DNA of 64,000 nucleotides, from assembly GCA_027314705.1 (NCBI GenBank), contig DAHVAJ010000026.1, positions 1 to 64,000 on the forward strand. Reading direction: 5' to 3'. Positions 36,362 through 45,401 of this stretch are shown here, in pieces. The notes beneath the pieces are model-generated. The model did not search any database. It was given only the letters and a program-made list of their open reading frames with translations, and was not told where the DNA came from. Both the position numbers and the translations under genes were made by a program. The first letter of the stretch is position 1. The number at the start of each line of letters is the position of its first letter. The stretch is from Acidimicrobiaceae bacterium (GTDB taxonomy: Bacteria > Actinomycetota > Acidimicrobiia > Acidimicrobiales > RAAP-2).

Positions 36362-36680
36362 GGGGGCTCCTTCTCGGACGGGTGCCGGTTGGTCCTGTGG
36401 GTCCATCGTGGCGGCCCGAGGTGAGCGGGACGTTCCCGAAGTGTGAGCGTTCTGTGAGGGTGCCGGGGGCACCCTCCGGCCGGGTCGCGCCCCTGCCGGC
36501 GGTGTGGCCCGACCGGCGCTCCCGCCGCCCGGGGCCGGCCCGCCGGGCGGGAAGGGGGCGTCCAGGAGCTGCGGAGGGGCCCCGAAACGTCCCCGGCCGC
36601 TACCGCTGCGCCTTCAGTTGGGGGTGACTGGAGCCGATCCCGAGAGGGACCATCATGCGCGCGCGCCCCGGAGTCCCTCG
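36362..36680. other. Divergent intergenic region
   Basis: This 319-nt spacer between two genes for exported proteins contains the direct repeats at 36421-36458 and, further right, an inverted repeat (CCGCCCGG 36525-36532 / CCGGGCGG 36543-36550). No small gene is supported. Confidence 0.45.
36421..36458 (-). promoter_or_regulatory. Phased direct repeats, OmpR/PhoP-type regulator sites
   Basis: GTGAG occurs at 36421, 36443 and 36454 on the plus strand, spaced 22 and 11 bp. On the minus strand the last two read TCACAGA-ACGC-TCACACT, a 7-4-7 arrangement like mycobacterial PhoP boxes. The repeats lie 60-97 bp upstream of the small secreted protein gene start at 36361. Confidence 0.55.
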
Positions 36681-39179
36681 GTGAGCACCCGCCCGGCCTC
36701 CGGGCGGGCGCGGCGGCGACGTGCGCTCGCGCCCGTGCTGGTGTCGATGGTCCTGGTCGGAACGGCCGCCCTCGTGCCGGACCCGGGGCCTTCGGGCGTG
36801 GCCGCCGCCGCCCCAGTACCCGGGTGCACCGCACCGGCACCGCCCCCCGGTGTCCTCGGGGTCGTCCCCCAGCACGGCGCCGGTACAACGACGTGCGGGG
36901 CGACGCGGTCGTCGGGCCTGCGCCCGGCTGCCGTCGGGGCGGCCGGTGCCTACAACGGCGGTTCTCCCCCGCTCGTCTACCACGGCGGTCCGGTCGTGGG
37001 CACGGCTTCGACGCTCGGGGAGAACACCGTCCACCTCCTCTTGTGGACACCGCCGGGGTACGCCTTCCCGTCCGGGTACACGGCCGAGCTCTCGACCTAT
37101 GTGGCCGACGTCGCGGCCGACAGCGGCCGGCCGACCAACGTCTACGCCACCGACACCCAGTACACCCAGGGCGCCTCCCACATCCACTACCTGGTCCACG
37201 ACGGCGGCAGCCTCACCGTCACCGACGCCTTCCCCACCTCGGGCACGTGCGCGCCGGACACGGCTCACGGGGAGGGATACACCGTCTGCCTGCCCGACTC
37301 CGCCCTCCAGGCCGAGGTGGGCGCCGTGGTCAACGCCGACGGCCTGCCGAGTGGTCTGGGCCAGATCTACGTGGTCGTGCTGCCGCCGAAGGTCGAGACC
37401 TGTTTCGGCCTGGCCGACGCGGCGGCCGGTGGTACCTGTTCCGACACCCGCTTCGGCGGGTTCTGCGCTTACCACAGTGGCACGTACACCCCCGGAGGGG
37501 AGCTCCTCTACGTCAATCTCACCTTTCCGACGGCGTACCTGTACTCGTGCCTCCCCGGCCAGGCGCCGAACGGCCTCCCCTCGGCCGACGCCGCCGTCGG
37601 CCTGCTCAGCCACGAGCAGAACGAGACGATCACCGACCCGCTCGGGAGCGCATGGAGCGACCCCTCCGGCAACGAGGACGGCGACGAGTGCGCCTGGACC
37701 TTCGGCACCGCCCTGGGCGGGCCGTCCGGGGCAGAGTGGAACCAGGTCATCGACGGCCACAAGTACTGGATCCAACAGGAGTTCTCCAACGAGGACTACG
37801 CCGCCAACGCCGCCGGCGGGTGCGTGAGCGGTGAGGAACTCCCGACGGCCGCCTTTGCCGTCTCGACGCCCACGCCACAGTCCGGTTCGCCCACCGCCTT
37901 CGACGGCTCTTCGTCGGTCGACCCCGACCAGGTCTACGGCATCACCGCGTGGTCGTGGTCCTTCGGCGACGGCACACCCGACGGGACCTGGGTGACCCCG
38001 ACCCACGTCTTCGCCGCGCCCGGTACGTACACCGTCACCCTCACGGTCACCGACGTCGACGGTTGGACGGCCTCGGTCAGCCATCCAGTGACCGTCGTCG
38101 GCCCGCCCGCGGCGCCGGCGTTCACGGCCGCCTCGCCGCCGGGCTCGGCCACCGCCGGCGGCCCCTACGCCTACACCTTTGCGGCGATCGGCCACCCGGT
38201 GCCGACCTACGCGCTGGTCGGCGCCCCACCGTGGCTGGCGATCTCGCCGGCCACCGGCGCCGTCTCCGGCGTGCCCCCGGCCGGCACCGCGTCGTTCGCC
38301 TACACCGTGACGGCCACCAACGGCGTCTCCCCCGACGCCGTGGCCGGCCCCTTCGCGGTGGCCGTCTCGGCTCCGGCGGGTGCCCCGCCCCAACACGGCT
38401 ACTGGCTGGTCGGCGCCGACGGCGGCATCTTCACCTTCGGCTCGGCCGCCTTCTACGGTTCGACCGGCGGTCTGCGCCTGCAGCGGCCGGTGGTCGGCAT
38501 CACGCCCTCGGCCGACCGCCGGGGCTACTGGCTGGTGGCCTCGGACGGCGGCATCTTCGCCTTCGGCGACAGCGGCTTCTTCGGCTCCCTCCCCGGTCTT
38601 GGCTTCCGGCCCGCGGGCACCCCGGGCTCGGGCCCGGACCTGCAGGCCCCGGTGGTCGCGGTGGTCCCGTCGTTCGACGGCGGCGGGTACTTCATGGTGG
38701 CCTCGGACGGCGGGGTCTTCGCCTTCGGCGACGCCCGGTTCGCCGGCTCGTGCCCGTCCATCGGCGGGTGTTCGGGCCCGGCCGTGGCCGTCCTGCCCGA
38801 CGCCACCGGCGACGGCTACTGGCTGGTGACCGCCACCGGCGGCGTGTACGCCTTCGGCGACGCCCCCGCCCTCGGGGCGCCGGGACCACGGGCGGCGCCG
38901 GTGACCTCGGCCGTGCGCACGCCGGACGGCGGTGGCTACTGGATCCTGTTCGCCGACGGCTCGGTGGCCGCCTTCGGCGACGCCGTCTCGCTCGGCTCCC
39001 CGTCCGGCACCCTGGGTGGCTCCGATCCGGCCACCGCTGTGTTCGCCACCTCCGACGGCAACGGCTACTGGGTGGCCACCGCCCTCGGCGGGGTACTCGG
39101 CTACGGCGATGCGCCGAACGACGGGGACATGGCCGGTGCCCGCCTCAACGCCCCGATCATCGCCGCGGTGGGCTGGTAG
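36681..39179 (+). CDS. Secreted HExxxE/PKD/GYWLV multidomain protein
   Basis: This 832-aa exported protein starts at GTG 36681 (GGAG 7-8 nt upstream) with a signal peptide to about residue 42. Residues 60-385 form a module with SHEQNETITDP (about 310-320) and later GDEC, reminiscent of plant/bacterial EXORDIUM-like proteins. The His and Glu residues suggest a metal site, possibly a protease, not proven. A PKD domain follows (388-472), then a putative Ig-like He_PIG domain (485-560). Five or six GYWLV/GYWIL/GYFMV repeats with FGD motifs follow to the end, likely a beta-propeller. It shares these repeats with the protein at 132-1256. The binding target is unknown. Confidence 0.85.
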   Translation: MSTRPASGRARRRRALAPVLVSMVLVGTAALVPDPGPSGVAAAAPVPGCTAPAPPPGVLGVVPQHGAGTTTCGATRSSGLRPAAVGAAGAYNGGSPPLVYHGGPVVGTASTLGENTVHLLLWTPPGYAFPSGYTAELSTYVADVAADSGRPTNVYATDTQYTQGASHIHYLVHDGGSLTVTDAFPTSGTCAPDTAHGEGYTVCLPDSALQAEVGAVVNADGLPSGLGQIYVVVLPPKVETCFGLADAAAGGTCSDTRFGGFCAYHSGTYTPGGELLYVNLTFPTAYLYSCLPGQAPNGLPSADAAVGLLSHEQNETITDPLGSAWSDPSGNEDGDECAWTFGTALGGPSGAEWNQVIDGHKYWIQQEFSNEDYAANAAGGCVSGEELPTAAFAVSTPTPQSGSPTAFDGSSSVDPDQVYGITAWSWSFGDGTPDGTWVTPTHVFAAPGTYTVTLTVTDVDGWTASVSHPVTVVGPPAAPAFTAASPPGSATAGGPYAYTFAAIGHPVPTYALVGAPPWLAISPATGAVSGVPPAGTASFAYTVTATNGVSPDAVAGPFAVAVSAPAGAPPQHGYWLVGADGGIFTFGSAAFYGSTGGLRLQRPVVGITPSADRRGYWLVASDGGIFAFGDSGFFGSLPGLGFRPAGTPGSGPDLQAPVVAVVPSFDGGGYFMVASDGGVFAFGDARFAGSCPSIGGCSGPAVAVLPDATGDGYWLVTATGGVYAFGDAPALGAPGPRAAPVTSAVRTPDGGGYWILFADGSVAAFGDAVSLGSPSGTLGGSDPATAVFATSDGNGYWVATALGGVLGYGDAPNDGDMAGARLNAPIIAAVGW

Positions 39180-39185
39180 GCGGGG

Positions 39186-40397
39186 TCAGGGGCCGGGCCG
39201 ATAGGTGAACCGGTCACCGGGCCAGTAGGTGTGCGGCGCGAACCGCACCGGCCGGGATGCCCCCGGGACGACCAGGGTCAGCACGCCGGCGAGGGGTCCC
39301 GCCGACCTCGCCACCGGGAAGACGGCCCGTCCCCCGGCTGCGGTGGCCAGGTACCCGTCGAGGCCGGCGACGGTGCCGTCGGGCAGTCCGGACACCGCGA
39401 CGTCGTCGCCGCACACACTGGCATAGCGGGCGTAGGCCACCGAGTAGGCAGTGCCCCGTTCCTGTACTTCGAGGTAGGGCTGGAGCGGCGGGACGATGCC
39501 CATGTGGAGCCCGGAGGCGTCGAGGAAGCGGGTGCCGTTGACCCAGACGGTCAGCCGGTTGTCGCCGTTGGTCTGGATGGACACCCGGAGGGGCCCCGGA
39601 CCCCACGGCACGCGCTTGAGCACGTGCTCCACGGCGTGGCGCACGTGCCCGGTGGAGTAGCCGGCCTCGAGGGTACGGCGACCGTCGGCGTGGACGATCT
39701 CGGAGACGAGCACGTAGTCGATGTCACCCGTGGTCACCGTGGTGCCGGTCTGGACGGCCATGACCAGTTCGCCGACGGCCCCGGCCGAAGCGGGCGGCAC
39801 GTCCGGGGGCGAGACCGCGTCGAACTGGAAGGCGCACGAGTCGGGCACCACGCCGGTCGTCGTGAGGAACCACCCGCGGAAGTCCGGGGTCCCCCGGCGC
39901 ACCCCGACATGGAGCAGGCCGCCCGAGGCCCGGGTCGTCCCGTTGACCGGCGTGGCACTGCCGTTGGCCTGCCAGCCCACGTAGGGGGGGAAGGACAGCG
40001 AGGTGCTGCCCTCGATCGTGCGCTCCGGGCCGCTCGGACGGGCGAAGGTGACGTCCCGGTAGTCGGGCAACGTGCCCGGCGCGGCCGGGTCGGCGCCGGT
40101 GGCGAGGGCGGACCAGTCCGACGCCAGCACGGCGCCGCCCGTCCCCCGGAGCGCGACCGCCGGGGCCGGCGGGCCCGAGGCGGCCACCGTGCTCCCGACG
40201 AGGAGGACCCCGGCGGCCACGAGGGCGCCCACCGGGAACGCCGCCACCAGGCGTTGCCCCCACGACGACCGCCCGTGCCAGTCCCACTGCCCACCGGGCC
40301 GTTCGTGACGGGAGCGTACGTCGTCCAGGGGGTCCCACGACTCGTCGGGGACGTCCGTCCGGGGCCGTTCGGAGGAGCCGCGCTCAGAACGAGGCAT
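39186..40397 (-). CDS. Membrane-anchored lectin-like protein of exopolysaccharide locus
   Basis: The 403-aa protein has an N-terminal cytoplasmic stretch of 40 residues, one membrane helix (about 48-70, VAAFPVGALVAAGVLLVGSTV) and a large extracytoplasmic beta-rich region. That region reads like a concanavalin-type (LamG/DUF1080) jelly roll (RWTVWVNGTRF-like strand, HMGIVPPLQPYLEVQERG). It may bind or guide a polysaccharide. The ATG at 40397 lies 14 nt inside the end of the polytopic membrane gene and follows GAGGAG by 7 nt, so the two are co-translated. I know no named family. Confidence 0.65.
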   Translation of the reverse strand: MPRSERGSSERPRTDVPDESWDPLDDVRSRHERPGGQWDWHGRSSWGQRLVAAFPVGALVAAGVLLVGSTVAASGPPAPAVALRGTGGAVLASDWSALATGADPAAPGTLPDYRDVTFARPSGPERTIEGSTSLSFPPYVGWQANGSATPVNGTTRASGGLLHVGVRRGTPDFRGWFLTTTGVVPDSCAFQFDAVSPPDVPPASAGAVGELVMAVQTGTTVTTGDIDYVLVSEIVHADGRRTLEAGYSTGHVRHAVEHVLKRVPWGPGPLRVSIQTNGDNRLTVWVNGTRFLDASGLHMGIVPPLQPYLEVQERGTAYSVAYARYASVCGDDVAVSGLPDGTVAGLDGYLATAAGGRAVFPVARSAGPLAGVLTLVVPGASRPVRFAPHTYWPGDRFTYRPGP

Positions 40398-42036
40398 AGA
40401 AGCTCTCCTCGCCGGCGGACAGGGCGTGGTGGGAGGCCACCCCGGCGACCGCCGAGTAGACGGCGCCACCGGCCACGAGGCCCCACGGGGCGAGGGCGAG
40501 GTCACCGCCCCGCACGACCAGGGCCGCGGTGACCACGGCCGCCACCGCCCCCGCCGCCACCCCGACGACGGGGGCCGTCGGACGGCCGAGGAAGAAGAGG
40601 TACTGGCTGCAGAGCATGCCCACCGGCACGAGGGCGAGCCCGGCGGCGGCCACGTCGAGGGCCGTGCGCCCGCCGACAGCGTGCACCGACGCCGTGATCC
40701 CTCCGGGCAGGACGGCGAGGAGTAGGGCCGGCGCCGCCCAGGCCACGACGACCGACGCCGCGGCCACCACGGCCACGCTCGTCCACCACTCGGTCCGCAG
40801 CGTCCGCCGGGCGTCCCGCCACTGGTGCAGGCGCTGGCCGTCGAGCAGCGGCCGGAGGCGCCGGCCGAAGCGCTCGATGGAGGCGTGGACCAGACCGAGC
40901 AGGAGGACGAGCTCGAGCAGGGCGAGGTCCACCGGTCCCTCGACGGTCGGGGGGTAGACGAACTGGCGGATGCCGAAGAACCGGCCATAGGCGAATCCGG
41001 CCACCGTGGGCGGGGCCAGGATGAGGACGAAGTAGGCGAAGCCGTACAGGGCGTAGGGCAGCCCGTGCCAGAGGACGACCCGGAAGGCGGGTGGTTTCAC
41101 CGTGGCCGGAGGGCCGCCGGGCACGGAGGCCGTCCCGGCGTGCAGGCTGAGGATGCTCACCGCCGTCACCACCATGGCCCCCGACCCGACGGCCAGCCCG
41201 AGGAGCTGGGCGTGACGGACGCCGGTGGCCGTCCCACCCAAGAGGCGGGCCCCGAGGAGGGTGACGCCGAGGGCGGCGGCGGTCGTGAGGGCGAGCGTGA
41301 CGAAGCGGCGGAGCATGTAGAGCGGCGCCGCGCTGACCAGGAAGACGAAGATGCCCACGGCGAACTCGGCGAAGATCACCCCCATCCGGAGCCCGTAGAC
41401 GGGCACGACGTAGGTCGCGTAGCCCACGGCCACCAGGAGCACGGTGGCGGCGGCGCCGTACCCGAGGACGCGGGAGGCCACCCACCGGACGAGGGGGTAG
41501 TTCCCCTGGAGGTAGTAGAAGGCGCCCTTGCGGGCCAGCAGCTGCGAGGTGGCACCGGCACAGGCCGCGGCCAGGAAGAAGGCCAGTGACACCACGGCCG
41601 AGACCTGGGGTGTGGCGCTGAGCGACGACCACAGGGCCACCCGTCCCACGAAGAGGACGAGGAGGGAGAGGATCCACGGCACGCCGTACCATGAGCCCGC
41701 CAGGTAGTCGTCGACGTAGGTCCGCCACGTGTTCCGGGGCGGTGGTGGCTCGACGGGTCGTGGCACCCAGTAGAGGTAGGCCAGGTCGAAGACGACCAGG
41801 GCCAGGTCGAAGACGGTGGCGAACCCGAGGGCCTCGGCCTGCGTCGTGGTGTATCCCATGGACTCGAGCGCCACCGCCACGTCGCGAAGATTGCGGGGCT
41901 CGGGGTTCCGGTCGAGCACCCGGCGGGCCTCCACGTGGAGGTCGTCGTAGACGGACGGTTCGTCACGCAGTTCGTCCAGTGTGTGCGGGACCCGGGTCTC
42001 GGCGTGGAGCCGTGGCACCTCAGCGACGGCCGGCAC
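40384..42036 (-). CDS. Polytopic membrane protein, PelG-like exporter candidate
   Basis: The 550-aa protein has about 12 hydrophobic segments after a 130-residue cytoplasmic N-terminus (LHAETRVPHTLDELRDEP...). It follows pelF directly: GTG 42036 lies 17 nt inside it, with GAGGTG 7 nt upstream. That is the position of pelG, which encodes the MOP-superfamily exporter in Pel operons. Length (PelG is about 456 aa) and the long N-terminal extension differ, and I cannot confirm homology by eye. It may export or modify the polymer made by the PelF-like enzyme. Confidence 0.6.
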   Translation of the reverse strand: MPAVAEVPRLHAETRVPHTLDELRDEPSVYDDLHVEARRVLDRNPEPRNLRDVAVALESMGYTTTQAEALGFATVFDLALVVFDLAYLYWVPRPVEPPPPRNTWRTYVDDYLAGSWYGVPWILSLLVLFVGRVALWSSLSATPQVSAVVSLAFFLAAACAGATSQLLARKGAFYYLQGNYPLVRWVASRVLGYGAAATVLLVAVGYATYVVPVYGLRMGVIFAEFAVGIFVFLVSAAPLYMLRRFVTLALTTAAALGVTLLGARLLGGTATGVRHAQLLGLAVGSGAMVVTAVSILSLHAGTASVPGGPPATVKPPAFRVVLWHGLPYALYGFAYFVLILAPPTVAGFAYGRFFGIRQFVYPPTVEGPVDLALLELVLLLGLVHASIERFGRRLRPLLDGQRLHQWRDARRTLRTEWWTSVAVVAAASVVVAWAAPALLLAVLPGGITASVHAVGGRTALDVAAAGLALVPVGMLCSQYLFFLGRPTAPVVGVAAGAVAAVVTAALVVRGGDLALAPWGLVAGGAVYSAVAGVASHHALSAGEESFYASF

Positions 42037-43573
42037 GGTGGCGCACCTCGTCGTAGAGCCCCCGGTAGCCGTCGAGGAAGGCATCGAGGGTGTAGGCGTC
42101 CAGCATGGCCTGGCGGGCGAGCTCCCCCTTGCCGGCCAGGCCGTTCCGATCGCCGGCCAGCTCGCAGATGGCCTCGGCCAGGTCGAGTGGCCGGCCCGGG
42201 GTGACCAGGCGGCCGTAGGGGGGCACGACCACCTCGGGGACGCCGCCGACCTCGGTGGCCACCATGGGACGACCGGCCATGAGTGCCTCGACGGCGGCGA
42301 AGGGGAAGCCCTCGGAGATGCTGGAGAGGACGGCGATGTCACCTTGGTCGAGGGCGCGACCGACGTCGTTGGTCGGACCGTGGAAGGTGGCCGACGACCC
42401 GAGGCCCAGCTGCTCCGCCAGGGCGTAGCAGCTGCGCGCGTAGGCCGGGTCGCTCTCGGGGCCGTGGATGGACAGTCGTACCTCCGGGAGCCGGGTCCGC
42501 ACGATGGCGAAGGCCCGGAGCAGGGTGTGGATGTCCTTCAGCCGCTCGAGCCGGGCCACGGCCACCAGGGTGAGGGGTCCGTCCCCCCCTCCGGCGGGCC
42601 GCCCCACGGGGAAGCGGGCCGGGTCGACGCCGTTCGGGATCGGGTGGATCCGCTCCTCGTCGACGCCGAGCCGCATCTCCCAGGTGGCATTGAACCGGGC
42701 CACCGGAGCCACGAGGTCGGCCCGGGAGTAGGCCATGGCCACCACGGCCGCGTAGAAGTTGGAGAGGAACACCCGGTACGGGCTGTTGGTGGCGTTCCGC
42801 CCCAGGGCGATCAGGCGCTCGCGGTAGTAGACGCCGTGCTCGGTGAGGAGGAAGGGGACGCCCCACCGCTCGCGCAGGACGACGGCGGGGATGGCGCAGA
42901 AGGCGGCGGCCGAGGCGTGGACGACGCCGGGCAGCTCGGTGGGATAGTCGAGCGGTCCGAGGTACCGGTAGACCGTGCGGGCCAGGTCGATGGCTTCGTA
43001 GGTGGTCAACTTCCGGTACAGCGGGTGCACGGCGAGGGTGTCGCGGAAGAGCCGCCAGGTCCTGGCGTCGCGCATGGCCAGCTTGAGGCTGTAGCGCTCG
43101 GCGTACGACGAGAGCGCGCAGAGGGCGGCGACCAGTTCGTCGGGTCCTCCCTCGCCGAGGGCCACCGATACCACGAGCCGTTCGTAGGCCGGGAGGAAGT
43201 CGGTGGCAAACCGTGGCCCCGGCCGGCGCAGCCGACGGGCGATCCACCCCGGACGGGGGTTGAACTCGGCGGCGTCCTCGGTGCCCCACAGCGGGACCTG
43301 GACGAGGTGGGCCACGTTCGACGGGGGGTCGTACCGCAGGGGGGCGTTGGGATTGGCCACCACGGAGTAGACGACGAAGCGCTTCTCGGCCAGTCCCGTG
43401 ACGAGTTGGTGGGCCCAGGTGCTGACGCCGCCGGTGACGAAGGGGTAGGTGCCCTCGGTGGTCAGGAGGACGTCCACGTCGGACACGGGTCGGCCGCCCC
43501 CGGCGTCGGAGGGCGTGGCGGTGGCGAGCGATGGTCGGCCGGTCGGGGGCGCCAGGTGGCAGGGGTCGCCCAT
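42020..43573 (-). CDS. pelF: PelF-like GT4 glycosyltransferase
   Basis: This 517-aa GT-B enzyme would use a nucleotide sugar to build a polysaccharide. The N-terminus VDVLLTTEGTYPFVTGGVST and the region RLLRPDLVH-like AAFCAIPAVVLRERWGVPFLLTEHG are typical of PelF (DUF3492 plus GT4). The C-half has IPNGVDPARF, VARLERLKDIHTLLRAF and the ExxxxxxxE motif ISEGFPFAAVEALMAGRPMV. In Pseudomonas, PelF polymerises the Pel polysaccharide in the cytoplasm. ATG 43573 is preferred; GTG 43486 is possible. It sits between the helical-repeat gene and the membrane protein gene, in one operon. Confidence 0.85.
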   Translation of the reverse strand: MGDPCHLAPPTGRPSLATATPSDAGGGRPVSDVDVLLTTEGTYPFVTGGVSTWAHQLVTGLAEKRFVVYSVVANPNAPLRYDPPSNVAHLVQVPLWGTEDAAEFNPRPGWIARRLRRPGPRFATDFLPAYERLVVSVALGEGGPDELVAALCALSSYAERYSLKLAMRDARTWRLFRDTLAVHPLYRKLTTYEAIDLARTVYRYLGPLDYPTELPGVVHASAAAFCAIPAVVLRERWGVPFLLTEHGVYYRERLIALGRNATNSPYRVFLSNFYAAVVAMAYSRADLVAPVARFNATWEMRLGVDEERIHPIPNGVDPARFPVGRPAGGGDGPLTLVAVARLERLKDIHTLLRAFAIVRTRLPEVRLSIHGPESDPAYARSCYALAEQLGLGSSATFHGPTNDVGRALDQGDIAVLSSISEGFPFAAVEALMAGRPMVATEVGGVPEVVVPPYGRLVTPGRPLDLAEAICELAGDRNGLAGKGELARQAMLDAYTLDAFLDGYRGLYDEVRHRAGRR

Positions 43574-43581
43574 GGGACCGC

Positions 43582-44400
43582 TCAGGCCGCCGGGCGGCGG
43601 GGGAGGCGCTGGCGGAGGCGGCGGATCCACCCCTCGGTCGGGTCGGCGGGCCCGGCCCGCTTCCGGTCGCCGACATCGCCGGGCAGGACCGCCGGAGCGG
43701 CGCCGGCCGAGCCGGCTCGTGTCCCGTCGGCCGGGACGGTCGGACCAACCGGCGGGTGCGGGGCGGCCTCGTGCCGGAAGGGGATCTCGGTCGAACCGGC
43801 CACCAGATCGTCGTCGGCCCGCAGGACGGACTCGATGGCCTGGGCTCGCCGGAGCCCCTTGGTGGCGACGTGGAGGTTCTCGACACTGAGGAAACACTTG
43901 GCCGCCATGACCGCTGCCTCGCGTATGAACGGCAGCGGGGTCCGGACGTCCTCTGACACCCGAAGGTACTCGCGGCCGGCCAGTCGCATCCAGTGGTCGG
44001 AGCCGTCGAGGTTGCCGGCGCTGCGGGCGGCCAGGGCGGCCTGGCGGTAGGCGATGGCGGCCCGTTGGGGGGCGGCGTCGAGGGCTCGGGCGGCCTCCTC
44101 CAGGAAGAGCGACTCGGCGCGGGTGAACTCCCCGGCGTGGAAGGCACTGATGGCCGCCTCGAACAGGGTGGTCTCGCCCGCTTCGAGCTCGAGCTCGACG
44201 TCGACCTGACGGACCTCTTGATCGGCTTGATCGGCTTGATCGACCGCATCGGCACCGGAGAGGCGGTGGTCTCCGGGCGCGCCCCCGTCCTGGTGGTCGC
44301 CGGGTCGTTGCACGGCGCGCCGCTCGGGGGCGAGACGGGTACCGGTCGAGGTGGTGCGCACCCCCGGCCGGTCGCCGCCTCGCGTGGACTTGGCAGGCAT
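43582..44400 (-). CDS. Helical-repeat (TPR-like) protein of exopolysaccharide locus
   Basis: The 272-aa soluble protein has a low-complexity N-terminus with a short DQADQADQ tract, encoded by 9-bp repeats (GATCGGCTT) near 44220. A helical region (about 75-200) follows, with FEAAISAFHAGEFTRAESLF and AAIAYRQAALAARSAGN, similar to tetratricopeptide pairs, then a disordered Pro-rich tail. It lies 8 nt upstream of pelF. PelE of Gram-negatives also has TPRs in a Pel complex, so a scaffold role is plausible; homology is not shown. Confidence 0.6.
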   Translation of the reverse strand: MPAKSTRGGDRPGVRTTSTGTRLAPERRAVQRPGDHQDGGAPGDHRLSGADAVDQADQADQEVRQVDVELELEAGETTLFEAAISAFHAGEFTRAESLFLEEAARALDAAPQRAAIAYRQAALAARSAGNLDGSDHWMRLAGREYLRVSEDVRTPLPFIREAAVMAAKCFLSVENLHVATKGLRRAQAIESVLRADDDLVAGSTEIPFRHEAAPHPPVGPTVPADGTRAGSAGAAPAVLPGDVGDRKRAGPADPTEGWIRRLRQRLPRRPAA

Positions 44401-44461
44401 ACAGGGGGGATCGACCGGTCCGGACCCCGGCTTGAGGGAAAGGAGACCTGGTCGGACGCCC

Positions 44462-45394
44462 CTACCCGCCGGGTTCGCGGCGGTGGGGCTCGGAGTGCTC
44501 CCAGTCGGCCAGCAGGCTGCGGAGGGCGGTGAGGAGGATGAGCGGCTGGTCGAGCATGGCGTGGTGGCCGGCCTCGGGCAGCTCGAAGACCGGAGTCACC
44601 CGACCCAGCTCCTCGAACATGAACCGGCCGATGTCGGGTGTCACGAGGCCGTGCTCCGAGCGCAGCAGGGCGAAGCGGCACCGGACACCCGACAGATAGG
44701 GGAGGGCGATCCCGCGGATCCCGCCGCCGAACTGGGCGAAGACCTCCCGGTCGAACTTCCACTTCCAGCCGCCCTCGACGGGCCGCACCGAGTGGTACGC
44801 CACATGGTCCATCACGTAGTCGAGGTAGTGGGCCTGGGCCGGAACGGTGCGGAAGTGGTGGCACGCCTCCGCCCGGGTGGCGTACCGGCGTGGACGGCCG
44901 AAGGCCTCCTTCAGGCGGTAGGCACCGATCTCGGGGTCGACCACGGTCACCGGGGAGTCGCAGACGATGGCCCCGCCCACCCGGTCGGCGTGGCGGGCCG
45001 CCGTGCCGACGGTCACGAAGCCACCCATGCTGTGGCCGATCACCACCGGCGGGCCGCCGATGCCGCCGGCCCCGGCCGCAGCCACCACCTCGTCGGTCCA
45101 CTGCTCGAGCGAGTACTCGGTCCGGTGGCCGCTGTCGCCGTGGCCCGAGAGGTCGACGCACACCACCCGGAACACGTCGCAGAAGGGGGCGGCCACGTGG
45201 GTCCACCAGTGGGCGTGGGCCCCGCCGCCGTGCACGAAGACGAGCCCGCGGGCCCCCTCCGGTCCGCCGGCCAACAGGTGGACGGGACAGCCGTCCACGT
45301 CGACCACCACGTCCTGCCAACGGACTCCGAGGGACCGGACGAACCAGGCCGGGGCGTCGGGCAGGGGTGAGTAGGCCGCAGAGACGTCGTTCAT
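44462..45394 (-). CDS. Alpha/beta hydrolase
   Basis: This 310-aa protein has HGGGAHAHWW as the oxyanion region, GHSMGG as the nucleophile elbow and PEAGHHAML with the catalytic His, and its lid is helical. The ATG at 45394 has GGAGG immediately before it, oddly close, so GTG 45412 is an alternative start. It lies 7 nt downstream of the hydroxyacid dehydrogenase gene in the same direction. The substrate is unknown. Confidence 0.85.
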   Translation of the reverse strand: MNDVSAAYSPLPDAPAWFVRSLGVRWQDVVVDVDGCPVHLLAGGPEGARGLVFVHGGGAHAHWWTHVAAPFCDVFRVVCVDLSGHGDSGHRTEYSLEQWTDEVVAAAGAGGIGGPPVVIGHSMGGFVTVGTAARHADRVGGAIVCDSPVTVVDPEIGAYRLKEAFGRPRRYATRAEACHHFRTVPAQAHYLDYVMDHVAYHSVRPVEGGWKWKFDREVFAQFGGGIRGIALPYLSGVRCRFALLRSEHGLVTPDIGRFMFEELGRVTPVFELPEAGHHAMLDQPLILLTALRSLLADWEHSEPHRREPGG

Positions 45395-45401
45395 CCTCCG
45401 A

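Noticed and set aside
43582-44400. Firm PelE assignment for the helical-repeat protein
   Set aside because: Only a TPR-like impression and position support it; length and N-terminus do not match PelE and no membrane helices are present.
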